DNA of 64,000 bases from Aliirhizobium wenxiniae (GTDB lineage Bacteria; Pseudomonadota; Alphaproteobacteria; Rhizobiales; Rhizobiaceae), in assembly GCF_014201355.1 (NCBI RefSeq), contig NZ_JACHEG010000003.1:372001-436000 (forward strand). The letters are read 5' to 3'. The position numbers and the translations under genes are program-made. The notes below the pieces were generated by a model. It saw only the letters and a list, made by a program, of their open reading frames with translations. It was not told where the DNA came from and searched no databases. Shown piece by piece: positions 1 to 9,172 of the stretch (positions within the stretch are counted from its first letter, which is position 1; every line of letters starts with the position of its first letter).

Positions 1-1
1 T

Positions 2-956
2 CTGGAAGCGGTGTGGCCGAAAGCGACAGTCGACGAAATAGCAATCCGGGTGCATCTGGTCGAGCTTCGCAAAATTCTCCGTACGAAGCCTGACGCCCCC
101 TGGATCAGGGCCGTTCCCGGGCGTGGTTACCTCTTTCTCAAGCCTGTTGAAATGGGGAGACTGGCCAAGCCCGGTCCTGTCGACGCGGGTCTTCCCTACG
201 TTCCAGCGGAAATCTTGGGCAGAAGCACTTTCATTGAATCGTCGATAGAAAAGCTGGAAGTCCACAGGCTCCAGAGTATTATCGGGACCGGGGGGATCAG
301 AAAGACCTCGGTGGCTGTCGAGATCGGGAACCATTTCCGTGCGATCGGACGTCCAGTCATTTTCCTCGACTTATCCACCCTCACCGCCGACAGCCAACTG
401 GTGTCCTATCTTGCCATGCGATTGGACTTGATCAGTTTCGCCGAAGATCCGATGCCGATGGTGTTGGCTACCCTCGCCGAGCAGCCGTACATGCTCGTGT
501 TCGACAATTGCGAACACGTGATCGGGGGCTGTGCGGAAGTCGTGGAGACGATACTCTGTAGCACTGGCTCAACCACGGTTCTCGCTACAAGCCGGGAGCC
601 CTTGGGTGTCATGGGCGAATATGTCAGCCGTCTTCCCCCGCTGTCGTATCCCGACGAAGGCGTGGTTCCTAAAGACGTATAGGAATACTCGGCGGTGACG
701 CGGGATGGTCCGCGCCGAAGCGCTTCGCCTGAAAGCCGAGCGTGTGGCTGGCGCAGAACCGTCGCTAGCGATAGAGCTGCTCGATGCCGGCATTGAGTTC
801 GCCCGTCAGCGCGGCCATCTGGTTTGGGAGCTCCGATGCGCCGCCTGCCTCGCCCGCTTGACTCCGCGCGGCCTCGACGACTTGAAGAACGTGATCGCAA
901 GATATCCGGAGACGCCGTCCCAAGCGGAGCAAGACCTGATTGCGCGGTTCTTGTGA
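2..956 (+). pseudogene. Decayed winged-helix/STAND ATPase regulator (5' end outside window)
   Basis: The reading frame is open from the window edge to a stop at 680-682. It encodes the end of an OmpR/CadC-type winged helix (LRKIL, then GRGYLF) and an NB-ARC/STAND ATPase with the Walker B stretch LVFDNCEHV and the ATSRE motif. It then breaks after SYPDEG. A second frame at 705-956 carries the extreme C-terminus of the same family (ALRLKAERV, WELRCAACLARL), matching the end of the intact paralogue at 1110-3845. Roughly 550 internal residues are therefore missing. The Walker A motif is also damaged: it reads GTGGIRKTS, with Arg (aga, 299-301) where the paralogues have the invariant Gly before Lys-Thr, a single G-to-A change. 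I infer a tandem duplicate of the next gene that has lost ATPase and repeat domains. It might still make a truncated DNA-binding protein. Confidence 0.85.
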
Positions 957-1109
957 TGATTTTTCAGGTCTTGCGATATGTTGGCTTACTCACAATCATC
1001 ACGACTTCACGAGCGAACGTCCTAAAGCAACGATATCCGTTGCACGATGATCATTCAGGTGTGATACCCACTGTATTCCTTCAATCCAGCGGGTACTGCG
1101 GCGAATACG

Positions 1110-3845
1110 ATGTCTTTTCTCAAATTCGGAAGCTTTGAGCTGGATCTCACCAACAAAAGGCTTTCAGAAGCTGGGAAGCCATATCAATTAGGCAAGAAAG
1201 CCTTGGAAATACTTGCCGTACTAGCAAGCCGGGCTGGCGAAATCGTTTCCAAGGAAGACCTGCTGCACGCCGCCTGGCCCACGACTACGGTCGAGGAAGG
1301 CGCTCTTAGGGTTCATATAGTCACCCTCAGAAAAGCACTCGGCGATCGCAGCGGGCGTCGCTACATCGAAAACATCGCAGGGCGAGGCTACATCTTCGTC
1401 GCGCCCGTCGAGGTTGCTGACGCGAACCATTCCCTCCACAGCATTCCGTCGGCCGCTCCAGAGTCCAACCTCCCAAGGTTTCCTGGTCGACTGATCGGTC
1501 GCGAGAGTTTCGTCGAAACTTGCCTTATAGCCTTTGGCTCAACCCGACTTCTGACAATATCCGGCGCTGGGGGTATGGGGAAGACCGCGGTGGCCCTCGA
1601 AATTGCCCGCAGAATAAGCGCTTCGCGGAGGGTTATATTCATCGACCTAGCAGCGCTGACAGATCAGAGTCTGATCATGCCCACACTGGCATCGGCGCTA
1701 GGCCTGATCGTCTTCACCGACGACTATCGTCAGGCCGTACTGAACGCGCTTCGGGAAAGTGATGCTCTTCTTCTGTTCGACAACTGCGAACATCTCATCG
1801 AGGCCGTCGCGGTCACAGTGGACCGGATACTCAAGGAGACAACGGGAATCTCTGTGATAGCTACCAGCCGGGAATCGTTACGTGTCGCCGGCGAGCGAGT
1901 GAGGCAGCTACCTTCTTTGCCCGTACCGGAAGCCGAGACGCCTCGCTCAGAACTACTCGCCTTTCCGTCAGTAGAGCTCTTGATCGAGTCGGTCAGGCTT
2001 GCCTCCGACACCCTGACCTTCGAAGACGACGAAAGCGTCAGCGCGGCCGCGGATATCGTGCGCAGTCTGGACGGTATCCCGCTCGCCATCGAGCTCGCCG
2101 CCTCGCGAGTCAGCAATCTTGGACTGACGAGCGTGCTCGATTCGCTCGATGATCCCCTGTCGATCCTTCGGAGGGGACGGCGAACTGCCCCGCCTCGTCA
2201 ACAAACCCTGAGGGCCACCCTGAATTGGAGCTATGACAGTCTGACTGAGGACGAAAGGAAGCTTTTTGCTCAGATGGCAGTGTTTCCCGGCACATTTTCA
2301 GATCAAGGCGCTGAGGCGATCGCAGGCGACTGGCTGATTGGAGAGGCATTCGACACCGCCTTCGATGGCCTGGTACTCAAATCCATGATTGCAGTTTCCA
2401 ACAATGACGGCAGATATCGGCTTCTGGACACGACGAAAGGCTATGCAGCGGAGAAGCTCGCAGCAAGCGGGCTGGAACCTCAGTACCGGAAGGCTCACGC
2501 GCTGTATTGTCGTGAAGAACTGATACGGGCCGAATACGACTGGCGCGTCCTCCCGACCCACGATTGGATGCGACGGTACGGCCCGCTCATCAACGATTTG
2601 CGCTCCGCCGCAAACTGGGCGTTTTCTCAGCAAGGCGATCTGGACCTAGCCGTAGAACTAATAGCTATATCAAATGTGCTCTGGACGCAGCTCGGCGTGA
2701 TGCACGAGCAATTGGTCGCAGTGGAAAAGGCTCTGGACCTTTTGCATTCAACGAAGCATCTCGGGACCGATGTAGAGCTTCAGCTCAGGGTCTCTCGGGG
2801 TAGCGGCCTTTATCATGTCCGTGGCTTCAAGAGCGATGATGAGGCAATAGCCGAGTTCGAGCGCGCCGCCGTCATCGCCGAACATTTGGGGAATCCCGGC
2901 CGGATCATGAGAGCTTACGGCGGTAAGGCGTCGGTGGCGAGTTCGAATGGCCGCTACACCGACACGATCGCCATCGCTCTGGATCTCCAGAAACGTTTTC
3001 CGGGTGCCGCGAGCTTCAGTCGTTTCCTAGAGCATAACTATCTCTTCCACGGCGAGTTCTCCGCATCCCGGGAGCAAGCAGAGATATCTCTTCTGGAAGC
3101 CAGCCGGGCAGTCAGGACAACTCTTAACAACGGCACAGGATACGATCAGGGTACAATAGCGAAAGCCGTGATCGCGATGATCGACTTTCTCGAGGGTAAG
3201 ATCGACCAGAGCTTTGTGGCCGTTCGCGAAATGCTGGCGGATTCCGAGCAGCTTGGACATTCAATATCGAGTTGCCTGATGCTTTGCCTCACCGCCGTCC
3301 CCGTCGCTTACCTTTCTGGCAATACCGCCGACGCGCGGGCCAGGCTTGATACCGTCCGGCAACTGACCGCGAGAGACATGCTCGTTCGCTGGCAGGAATG
3401 GGTGGATGGTTATGACATGGTCGTCCCGGATAACACCCAGACCGTAGAAGTCCAGACGGCATTGCAGGGTGTATTGCTCGAAGGCGTTGGCATGCGTCTC
3501 GAGTACATGACGGTTCTCGCGGGGTGCAGGGCCTCCGCCCCCGCCCTCGATAGGGCGCTCTCCGGCGATGCCGGATGGTGCAGACCGGAGCTACTAAGGC
3601 TCACGGCGGTGACTTTAATCAAAAAGGACCGCGACAAGGCTGTCGCCACTCTGCGGGAGGCCTTGGATTTGGCGCGTTCGATGGGAGCCGTTTTCTGGGA
3701 GCTCCGATGCGCCATATGTCTTTTCCGCCTCTCGCCACCTTCGCAATCGGCAGCGGCGAGAAGCCAGCTCAAGTCGTCACTCGCCACGTTTGAATGCACA
3801 CATCCGATCGCCGATATCGAAACGGCTCGAAAGCTTCTCGCTTAG
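1110..3845 (+). CDS. Winged-helix STAND (NB-ARC) ATPase transcriptional regulator
   Basis: A 911-residue cytosolic protein. Residues about 5-100 form an OmpR/CadC-type winged helix ending in GRGYIF. Residues about 125-400 are a STAND/NB-ARC ATPase with Walker A GAGGMGKT (152-159), Walker B LLLFDNCEHL (220-229) and the ATSRE sensor motif. The remaining 500 residues are helical, TPR-like repeats. This architecture (CadC-like DNA-binding domain plus predicted ATPase) is known from proteobacterial genomes, but ligands are rarely known. By analogy with MalT-type STAND regulators, ligand binding to the repeats would license ATP-driven oligomerisation and promoter activation; that is inference. It lies just downstream of its decayed paralogue, and a third copy is at 48512-51268. 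The ATG has no strong ribosome site. The GST gene downstream is convergent. Confidence 0.85.
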   Translation: MSFLKFGSFELDLTNKRLSEAGKPYQLGKKALEILAVLASRAGEIVSKEDLLHAAWPTTTVEEGALRVHIVTLRKALGDRSGRRYIENIAGRGYIFVAPVEVADANHSLHSIPSAAPESNLPRFPGRLIGRESFVETCLIAFGSTRLLTISGAGGMGKTAVALEIARRISASRRVIFIDLAALTDQSLIMPTLASALGLIVFTDDYRQAVLNALRESDALLLFDNCEHLIEAVAVTVDRILKETTGISVIATSRESLRVAGERVRQLPSLPVPEAETPRSELLAFPSVELLIESVRLASDTLTFEDDESVSAAADIVRSLDGIPLAIELAASRVSNLGLTSVLDSLDDPLSILRRGRRTAPPRQQTLRATLNWSYDSLTEDERKLFAQMAVFPGTFSDQGAEAIAGDWLIGEAFDTAFDGLVLKSMIAVSNNDGRYRLLDTTKGYAAEKLAASGLEPQYRKAHALYCREELIRAEYDWRVLPTHDWMRRYGPLINDLRSAANWAFSQQGDLDLAVELIAISNVLWTQLGVMHEQLVAVEKALDLLHSTKHLGTDVELQLRVSRGSGLYHVRGFKSDDEAIAEFERAAVIAEHLGNPGRIMRAYGGKASVASSNGRYTDTIAIALDLQKRFPGAASFSRFLEHNYLFHGEFSASREQAEISLLEASRAVRTTLNNGTGYDQGTIAKAVIAMIDFLEGKIDQSFVAVREMLADSEQLGHSISSCLMLCLTAVPVAYLSGNTADARARLDTVRQLTARDMLVRWQEWVDGYDMVVPDNTQTVEVQTALQGVLLEGVGMRLEYMTVLAGCRASAPALDRALSGDAGWCRPELLRLTAVTLIKKDRDKAVATLREALDLARSMGAVFWELRCAICLFRLSPPSQSAAARSQLKSSLATFECTHPIADIETARKLLA

Positions 3846-3862
3846 AGGCCTGCGCGGCCTGA

Positions 3863-4567
3863 TCATCCGAGGTTGGCTTCCAGGCCATGGTCGTTGAGAG
3901 CACGGTCGGTTGGCGAACCAGTTTCAAACCGCTGCGCTTCGCTTTCCTCTCTGAGGATGGTGACCAGCCCCTTGCCTTCCGCTTTCAACGCATTCAACAC
4001 GCTCGGGCGCTTACCCATCCGGTGAAGAAAACCTCGAATGTTCGGGAATTCCGATAGCTCTAGATTGAAGAAAAGAGCCCAGCTCAGGATCGGAAAGAGA
4101 TATGCGTCAGCTGCGGTGAAGTGATTACCGGTCAAGAACGGCCCGCCCTGGAGTGCATCATCGACGACCCGATACTTGCCGAATAAACGTTTCCTCACGA
4201 AGGATTTGGCCCCCTCGTCGAGTGGCCAGAATAGCGGTGAGGTCGCTTTGTGCAGTTCCGTGGCAATGAAACTCTGCCATTCCATGACTTCGTAGCGTTC
4301 CTTGGTCCCGGCGGCGGGCATCAGGTCGGTACGTCCGGCAGTGTCGCATAGGTACTGTGCGATAACGAGGTTCTCGGTGAGGATCGTTCCGTCTTCTAGT
4401 TCAAGGGCGGGCACCATGCCCCTCGGATTGATCTGACGGTAATCTCCACCAAATGCTCGAACCTTTTCGGTGGCATTCACGATCTCAAGTTCGAACGGCA
4501 GCTCCGTTTCCCTCAGCAGGATATGCACCGAAAGGGAGCTGGCACCGGGGTGAGCAAACAGTTTCAA
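3863..4567 (-). CDS. Glutathione S-transferase family protein
   Basis: A soluble GST of about 234 residues. The N-terminal thioredoxin-like domain begins KLFAHPGASSLS, contains the GSH-binding cis-Pro segment (GMVPALELEDG) and the TENLVIAQYL motif that contacts the glutathione gamma-glutamyl group. A helical C-terminal domain follows. The expected role is conjugating or reducing electrophiles with glutathione. I chose the TTG at 4567 because GAGG lies nine bases upstream and it places KLF at the usual GST position; a TTG at 4582 is also possible. It is the last gene of the same-strand series MFS, SDR, aldehyde dehydrogenase, GST, and is separated from the dehydrogenase by a GC-rich hairpin. 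The context suggests electrophile or aldehyde detoxification. Confidence 0.85.
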   Translation of the reverse strand: MKLFAHPGASSLSVHILLRETELPFELEIVNATEKVRAFGGDYRQINPRGMVPALELEDGTILTENLVIAQYLCDTAGRTDLMPAAGTKERYEVMEWQSFIATELHKATSPLFWPLDEGAKSFVRKRLFGKYRVVDDALQGGPFLTGNHFTAADAYLFPILSWALFFNLELSEFPNIRGFLHRMGKRPSVLNALKAEGKGLVTILREESEAQRFETGSPTDRALNDHGLEANLG

Positions 4568-4597
4568 GGCTATCGACCTCAATGTCCGTGGGAGGGA

Positions 4598-4622
4598 ACG
4601 CCGGCGGCCATACCGCCGGCGT
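4598..4622 (-). terminator. GC-rich hairpin between aldehyde dehydrogenase and GST genes
   Basis: A perfect 10-bp inverted repeat (ACGCCGGCGG / CCGCCGGCGT) with a 5-base loop lies in the 57-base gap between the two genes. There is no run of T, so it may attenuate transcription or shape mRNA ends rather than stop transcription fully. Confidence 0.5.
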
Positions 4623-4639
4623 GGTTGTCATAAATCCGA

Positions 4640-6046
4640 TCACGCCGCCTTACGGGCGTTGACGATCCGCCGCTGAGTGAAGTCTTCCATGCCTTCGATG
4701 CCGTTTTGCAACCCATGGCCCGACTGCTTCGCTCCGCCGAACGCAACATCATACGGCAGAGACATGTGCTGGTTCACCCAGATGGTTCCGGTCTCGATCT
4801 TGGAGGCGACGGAAACGCCCCTTTCGACATCGCCCGTCCAGATAATGCCGCCGAGTCCGAATTCGACGCTATTGGCTTCCGCGATCGCGCTATCGACGCT
4901 GTCGTAAACCTGGATCGGCAGAACCGGACCGAACTGCTCTTCCTTGACGAGACGGGCATCGTTCGGCAAGTCGCGGACAATTGTCGGCTTGATGAAGTAG
5001 CCGTTGCCGTCTGTGCGCTCGCCGCCCGCGACGATTCTACCGTTGTGACGGGAGTCTTCGATGAAGCCCTGTAGCTTGTCGTACTGCATTTTGTTCTGGA
5101 TCGGACCGATCGTGGTGCCCTGCTCCAGACCGTCGCCGACCTTGGCTTCCTTTGCGAGGGCGACCAGAGCTTCGGTGAGCGGTTCGATGAGCTTCTTTGG
5201 CGCATAGACACGCTTGGTCGCGAAGCAAATCTGTCCGGCATTCAGGGTTGCCGCGCGGAAGATCGCTGGAGCGACCTTGTCGATATCGGCGTCGTCGAGC
5301 ACGATTGCAGCATCGTTGCCGCCGAGTTCAAGCGTGAAGCGCTTGAGCGTGCTTACCGTGCTTTCCAGAACCTTCTTGCCGGTCGGCGTCGATCCGGTGA
5401 AGCTGACATGCGCAACGTCTTCGTGGCTCGTCAGAAGCGGTCCGAGATCATTGGTGTCCGCCAGCGTCTGGAATACTCCCCGGGGGAAGATCCTGGCAGC
5501 CAGTTCGCCGAGAAGCAATGTCGTCAAGGGCGTGGTCGGCGCTGGCTTGGCGATCACCGGGTTTCCGGTCATCAGCGCGGCCCCCACCTTGTAGACCAGG
5601 AGGGAGATCGGAAAGTTCCACGGCGTGATCGCGGCGGCGACGCCCTGAGGATAGCGCTGTTCAACGATGTATTCGTGTTCGTTGTCCCGGATCACTCTCG
5701 GCTTGATTTCCTGGGAAGCAAAGAAGCGGAGGGCCGCGACGGAACCCCGGATTTCGGCTTCCGCCTGCGGCAGAGGCTTTCCTTGTTCGAGAGTGAGAAG
5801 ACGCGAAAAGTCCGAAGCCCGGGCTTCCAGCGCGGCCGCGAACGCTTCGACATAGCCGGAGCGGTGCTCGTAGGTAAGCGCCGCCCACGAGGGGAACGCC
5901 TTTTTCGCTGCGGCTATGGCTCTCAATGCGATGGCCTCGTCCGCACGAGGAGCGATCTCGAATTCCTGGGCGGTCGCCGGATTGATGACGCCGACGTCCT
6001 TTGCTCCGTCGATCAGTTCACCGTCCACGAGAAGTCTGTAGCTCAT
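4640..6046 (-). CDS. NAD(P)-dependent aldehyde dehydrogenase
   Basis: A 468-residue ALDH-superfamily enzyme of normal length that oxidises an aldehyde to its acid. Visible catalytic elements are the oxyanion Asn144 in TPWNFP, Lys167 in IAKP, general base Glu240 in LELGG, and nucleophile Cys274 in NAGQICFA. The C-terminal motif FGGAKQSGHG is also present. It resembles succinate-semialdehyde/betaine-aldehyde-type dehydrogenases, but the substrate cannot be read from the sequence. It sits between an SDR and a GST on the same strand, downstream of an MFS exporter divergent from a TetR regulator. A role in clearing aldehydes made from a toxic substrate is a reasonable inference. Confidence 0.9.
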   Translation of the reverse strand: MSYRLLVDGELIDGAKDVGVINPATAQEFEIAPRADEAIALRAIAAAKKAFPSWAALTYEHRSGYVEAFAAALEARASDFSRLLTLEQGKPLPQAEAEIRGSVAALRFFASQEIKPRVIRDNEHEYIVEQRYPQGVAAAITPWNFPISLLVYKVGAALMTGNPVIAKPAPTTPLTTLLLGELAARIFPRGVFQTLADTNDLGPLLTSHEDVAHVSFTGSTPTGKKVLESTVSTLKRFTLELGGNDAAIVLDDADIDKVAPAIFRAATLNAGQICFATKRVYAPKKLIEPLTEALVALAKEAKVGDGLEQGTTIGPIQNKMQYDKLQGFIEDSRHNGRIVAGGERTDGNGYFIKPTIVRDLPNDARLVKEEQFGPVLPIQVYDSVDSAIAEANSVEFGLGGIIWTGDVERGVSVASKIETGTIWVNQHMSLPYDVAFGGAKQSGHGLQNGIEGMEDFTQRRIVNARKAA

Positions 6047-6112
6047 TGGGTTGTCCTCTTGAAAGCGCCGCGTTCCGGGCGTCGTTCTAACGTGCCTTTA
6101 CAGGCGGCTTGC

Positions 6113-6139
6113 CGGAGCGGCCGGATGTCGACCGCTCCG
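6113..6139 (-). repeat. Hairpin between SDR and aldehyde dehydrogenase genes
   Basis: An 8-bp inverted repeat CGGAGCGG / CCGCTCCG with an 11-base loop lies in the 110-base gap. It may be an intra-operon stabiliser or a weak terminator; no T-run follows on either strand. Confidence 0.35.
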
Positions 6140-6156
6140 AAATCGGCCGGTAGACT

Positions 6157-6915
6157 TCAGACCGGGATCGGTTCCTTCACCATCACTTCGTTGAACTGGA
6201 AGAAGAACTCGTGTTCCTTCGAGCCTGGGTTGTCGCGGAGCATCTGGATCGCGTCGACGTAGATATCTTCCCGGTTGGTCGCGAGCTTCTCCATCGTTTC
6301 CTTGACGAAGGCGTCGAGCGGCATGGCGCGAGGATCGCCGCTCTTCTTGATGAGGTCCGTATCTACCCACGGCGGAGCGATTTCATGGACCTTCACAGAA
6401 GTGTCGCGCAGGGTGAAGCGCTGCGACATAGTGAAGGAATGAAGGGCGGCCTTCGTCGCCGAATAGACAGCATTGTAAGCGAGCGGCACGTAAGCGAGTA
6501 CCGAGGTGTTGTTGATGATGACCGCCGACGGCCGCTTCTTGAGATGTTCGATCAGGGCGGACGTCATCCGGATCGGGCCCAGAAAGTTCGTCGTGACGAT
6601 GTTCTGCATCGTCTTTTCATCGATCGCCTTGGCTGCATCGTCGAACGGCATGATGCCAGCGTTGTTGAACAGCACGTTGAGCGCTGGGTAGTCCGCGATG
6701 ATCTTGGCGGCAACCTGCTCAATACTCGCCGGGTCGGTAATGTCCATCTCGTAAGCGGCCATACCGGGGTTTGCCTTGATGGTTTCATCGAGATTGGCCT
6801 TGCGGCGTCCCGAGATGATCACCTGGTTGCCGAGCTTATGGAAGGCCTCGGCCAGACCGCGGCCGATACCGGAACCGCCGCCTGTAATGAAGATCGTGTT
6901 GCCGGACATTTTCAT
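6157..6915 (-). CDS. Short-chain dehydrogenase/reductase (DltE-like)
   Basis: A 252-residue classical SDR. The NAD(P)-binding motif TGGGSGIG is at residues 11-18, NNAG at 84-87, and the catalytic Ser138, Tyr151 and Lys155 (YSATK) are intact. GRR after the second strand suggests NADP(H). The start ATG at 6915 has AAGGAG seven bases upstream. It lies 62 bases downstream of the MFS gene and 110 bases upstream of the aldehyde dehydrogenase, all on the minus strand. I infer it interconverts an alcohol and a carbonyl in the same detoxification route; the substrate is unknown. Confidence 0.9.
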   Translation of the reverse strand: MKMSGNTIFITGGGSGIGRGLAEAFHKLGNQVIISGRRKANLDETIKANPGMAAYEMDITDPASIEQVAAKIIADYPALNVLFNNAGIMPFDDAAKAIDEKTMQNIVTTNFLGPIRMTSALIEHLKKRPSAVIINNTSVLAYVPLAYNAVYSATKAALHSFTMSQRFTLRDTSVKVHEIAPPWVDTDLIKKSGDPRAMPLDAFVKETMEKLATNREDIYVDAIQMLRDNPGSKEHEFFFQFNEVMVKEPIPV

Positions 6916-6977
6916 GGTTATTCTCCTTGGGTTTGATTTGGGTTTGACGTTTTGGTCCGCGTCGAGACCGCCATTGT

Positions 6978-8192
6978 TCAGCGGGCGGGCGACGTGTTGG
7001 GGGATGCTGCCTTGGCAGCGAAACCGAAGAGCAGTGCTACGCCGATCAATTCAGCGAGAGCCGCTGCGAGGCCGAGATCGGCGACCTCACCGCGAGCGAT
7101 GACAACGGAGCCGATGGCGCTTCCAATCGCGAAGCCGCCGTACATGAAGCTGGCGTTGAGCGAGAGAACGATCGGTGCAGATGCCTGCCCGCCTGTTTGG
7201 ATCAGATGGGAAATCTGCGCCGGGAAGAATCCCCAGACAGTGACGCCCCATACGGCCACCGAAATAACGATCGGGATTATGGCCTGCGAAGGTGTGAGGA
7301 AGAATGCGGTGAGTGACAGAACCAGAAATGCCACTGCCAGGACCACGAGGCTCGTGCCCATTACGGTTTTGGCTCCGAACTTATCGCTGAGGGCACCCCC
7401 GCTGAATACGCCGACGGCTGAACCGACACCCCAGAGGCAGACGATAAAGCTGATACCGTTCGGACCGAAATCAGCTACCGAGGTCAGGTAGGGAGTGATG
7501 TAGGTCCAGACCGTGTAGGCACCGACCGCCCAGAACAGCGTGACAGCCAGACCAAGTAAAACAGGTGGCCGTTTCGCAACCGCGATTCTGGCTGAAAGGC
7601 TAGGCACCGGAAGTCCTGCCCCGGCTGTTCGATCGAGGCCGACGATCAAACCGACGACAGCGATCGCCGCGAGAATCCCGACGCCGAGAAACGTCACGCG
7701 CCACCCGAGCGCATTCCCCACGAGCGATCCGATCGGCAGTCCGAGTGCGATTGCGATCGTCATCCCGCCGTTTACGATCGCAAGTGCCCTGCCTCGTCTT
7801 TCTGGCGCAATCAGGACGCCGATCAATGCGTTGGCGTTCGGGGTATAAAGTCCTGCTGCAAGAGCCAGAAGCACGCGGGCCGCAAAAATGCCCCAGTATC
7901 CGCTCGACTGCCAAGCAACGAGGTTGGCCAACGCAAAGAACGCCATCGTCAAAATCAAGAGGCGTCGCCTATCCACGCTGCCGAACAGCGTCGTCAGGAT
8001 CGGCGAGCTGAACGCGAGGGTCAGCGTGAAAACGGTCACAAGTGTTCCGAGGGTCGCGATAGACAGCTGCAGGTCGTCAGCCATGTTGGGCAGCAGCGGC
8101 ACAATCATGAAGCCTTCGGTTCCGATCGCAAAAGTTCCCAGCGCCATCACCCAGGCCGGCGTGAGCTTTTGGTTTTGGATTTCAGTCGCCAT
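6978..8192 (-). CDS. MFS transporter, AraJ/drug-efflux type
   Basis: A 404-residue, 12-helix major facilitator in the inner membrane. It has a GSVDRR loop after the second helix and a helix-5 stretch rich in Gly and Pro (IALGLPIGSLVGNALGWR) typical of drug:H+ antiporters. It resembles AraJ/YdhP-like exporters. It is the first gene of a four-gene minus-strand series and is divergent from a TetR gene, with a strong inverted-repeat operator between them. GGAG lies ten bases before the ATG. TetR-paired MFS pumps generally export the regulator's ligand, so an exported toxicant or its metabolite is likely. Confidence 0.9.
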   Translation of the reverse strand: MATEIQNQKLTPAWVMALGTFAIGTEGFMIVPLLPNMADDLQLSIATLGTLVTVFTLTLAFSSPILTTLFGSVDRRRLLILTMAFFALANLVAWQSSGYWGIFAARVLLALAAGLYTPNANALIGVLIAPERRGRALAIVNGGMTIAIALGLPIGSLVGNALGWRVTFLGVGILAAIAVVGLIVGLDRTAGAGLPVPSLSARIAVAKRPPVLLGLAVTLFWAVGAYTVWTYITPYLTSVADFGPNGISFIVCLWGVGSAVGVFSGGALSDKFGAKTVMGTSLVVLAVAFLVLSLTAFFLTPSQAIIPIVISVAVWGVTVWGFFPAQISHLIQTGGQASAPIVLSLNASFMYGGFAIGSAIGSVVIARGEVADLGLAAALAELIGVALLFGFAAKAASPNTSPAR

Positions 8193-8223
8193 GGCAACGC
8201 GTCTCCGTTCCGTCTTGCGTTTT

Positions 8224-8241
8224 AATATGACCGGTCGTATT
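8224..8241. promoter_or_regulatory. Probable TetR operator
   Basis: AATATGACCGGTCGTATT is an 18-bp palindrome with one mismatched pair. It lies between the divergent MFS (start 8192) and TetR (start 8336) genes, the usual place and size for a TetR-family dimer site. Its position 32 bases before the MFS start suggests direct repression of the four-gene operon. Confidence 0.75.
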
Positions 8242-8335
8242 ATTCTGTCAATCGAGTTTATTTTTGCCGCTCGATGACCGCTGACACTTGAATTCAGATG
8301 GCCTCGTTCATATCGCGGGACCGAAGGAGAACCTC

Positions 8336-8914
8336 ATGGCCACACCGACCAGAGATAAGATTTTCGCAGCCGCTCAGGACCGCTTCCACGCGCTTGGCTA
8401 CAGCGCGTGTGGCGTGCAGCAAATCGTGGATGCCGCTGGCGTCCCAAAAGGCAGTTTCTACAACTACTTCAAGACCAAGGAAGGTCTCGCTCTTGAAGTC
8501 TTGCAGATGTATGTCGCATCGTCGAAGCGGGAAATATTGTCTAATGCTGCCCTGTCCCCCCTCACCCGGATCAGGGAGCATTTCGGGTTCTTCATTTCCC
8601 GATACGAGAAGGACGGCTTCGACAAAGGCTGCCTGATCGGCAATCTTTCAGCGGAAAGCTCGGACGACGTTCCGCTCCTCCGGGAGGCACTAAAGGACTC
8701 GCTTTCGACGTGGGCTGACTTGTTGTCGAGCGTCATACTCGAGGGACAGGCTAACGGAGAAATCAAGCCGGGTCTTGAGCCGTCGGCGATGGCACGCTTC
8801 CTCATCAATAGCTGGGAGGGTACCGTGCTCCGTATGAAGATTACGAACGATCGGCGGCCACTGGACGATTTTATGTCGATCGGCATGGGACTTCTCGACA
8901 ACAACCAAGCCTGA
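8336..8914 (+). CDS. TetR/AcrR family transcriptional regulator
   Basis: A 192-residue repressor. The N-terminal helix-turn-helix (TRDKIFAAAQDRF, then GVPKGSFYNYFKTKE) is a textbook TetR signature. The C-terminal region resembles the TetR_C_6/YcdC-like ligand domain (FDKGCLIGNLSAE). The ATG at 8336 has AAGGAG six bases upstream, so an in-frame start at 8288 is not needed. It is divergent from the MFS/SDR/ALDH/GST operon and shares with it an 18-bp palindromic operator. A perfect hairpin follows the stop codon. Repression of the operon and release by an electrophilic ligand is the likely logic. Confidence 0.92.
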   Translation: MATPTRDKIFAAAQDRFHALGYSACGVQQIVDAAGVPKGSFYNYFKTKEGLALEVLQMYVASSKREILSNAALSPLTRIREHFGFFISRYEKDGFDKGCLIGNLSAESSDDVPLLREALKDSLSTWADLLSSVILEGQANGEIKPGLEPSAMARFLINSWEGTVLRMKITNDRRPLDDFMSIGMGLLDNNQA

Positions 8915-8915
8915 A

Positions 8916-8941
8916 CCGATTTCGACAGCAGTCGAAATCGG
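8916..8941 (+). terminator. Hairpin directly after the TetR gene
   Basis: A perfect 11-bp stem (CCGATTTCGAC / GTCGAAATCGG) with a 4-base loop starts two bases after the stop codon. There is no clear T-run, so termination is likely but not certain. Confidence 0.6.
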
Positions 8942-9172
8942 ATTCGGACATCTGCAAATCAAACACCGGATGTTCCAATATATCTCGCGGGTCGTAGTGG
9001 ATGCTCGAAGCCGCCACGGCCTGAAGCAACCGCCGTTCTTTCGCAGAGACTATTGTTTGGCGAGCAATCGCACATGATCTAGCTGTAAATCGAATTGTTG
9101 CCAAAAGAATTATGCGTTTGTCTTATGGGCAAGTGGCTCCCACTATTATCGACATGAATAATGGAGCCAACG

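Noticed and set aside
1110..3845. STAND/NB-ARC protein as an antiviral (Avs/NLR-like) defence gene
   Set aside because: The N-terminus is an OmpR/CadC-type DNA-binding winged helix, not a nuclease, protease or membrane effector, and no other defence genes are nearby.
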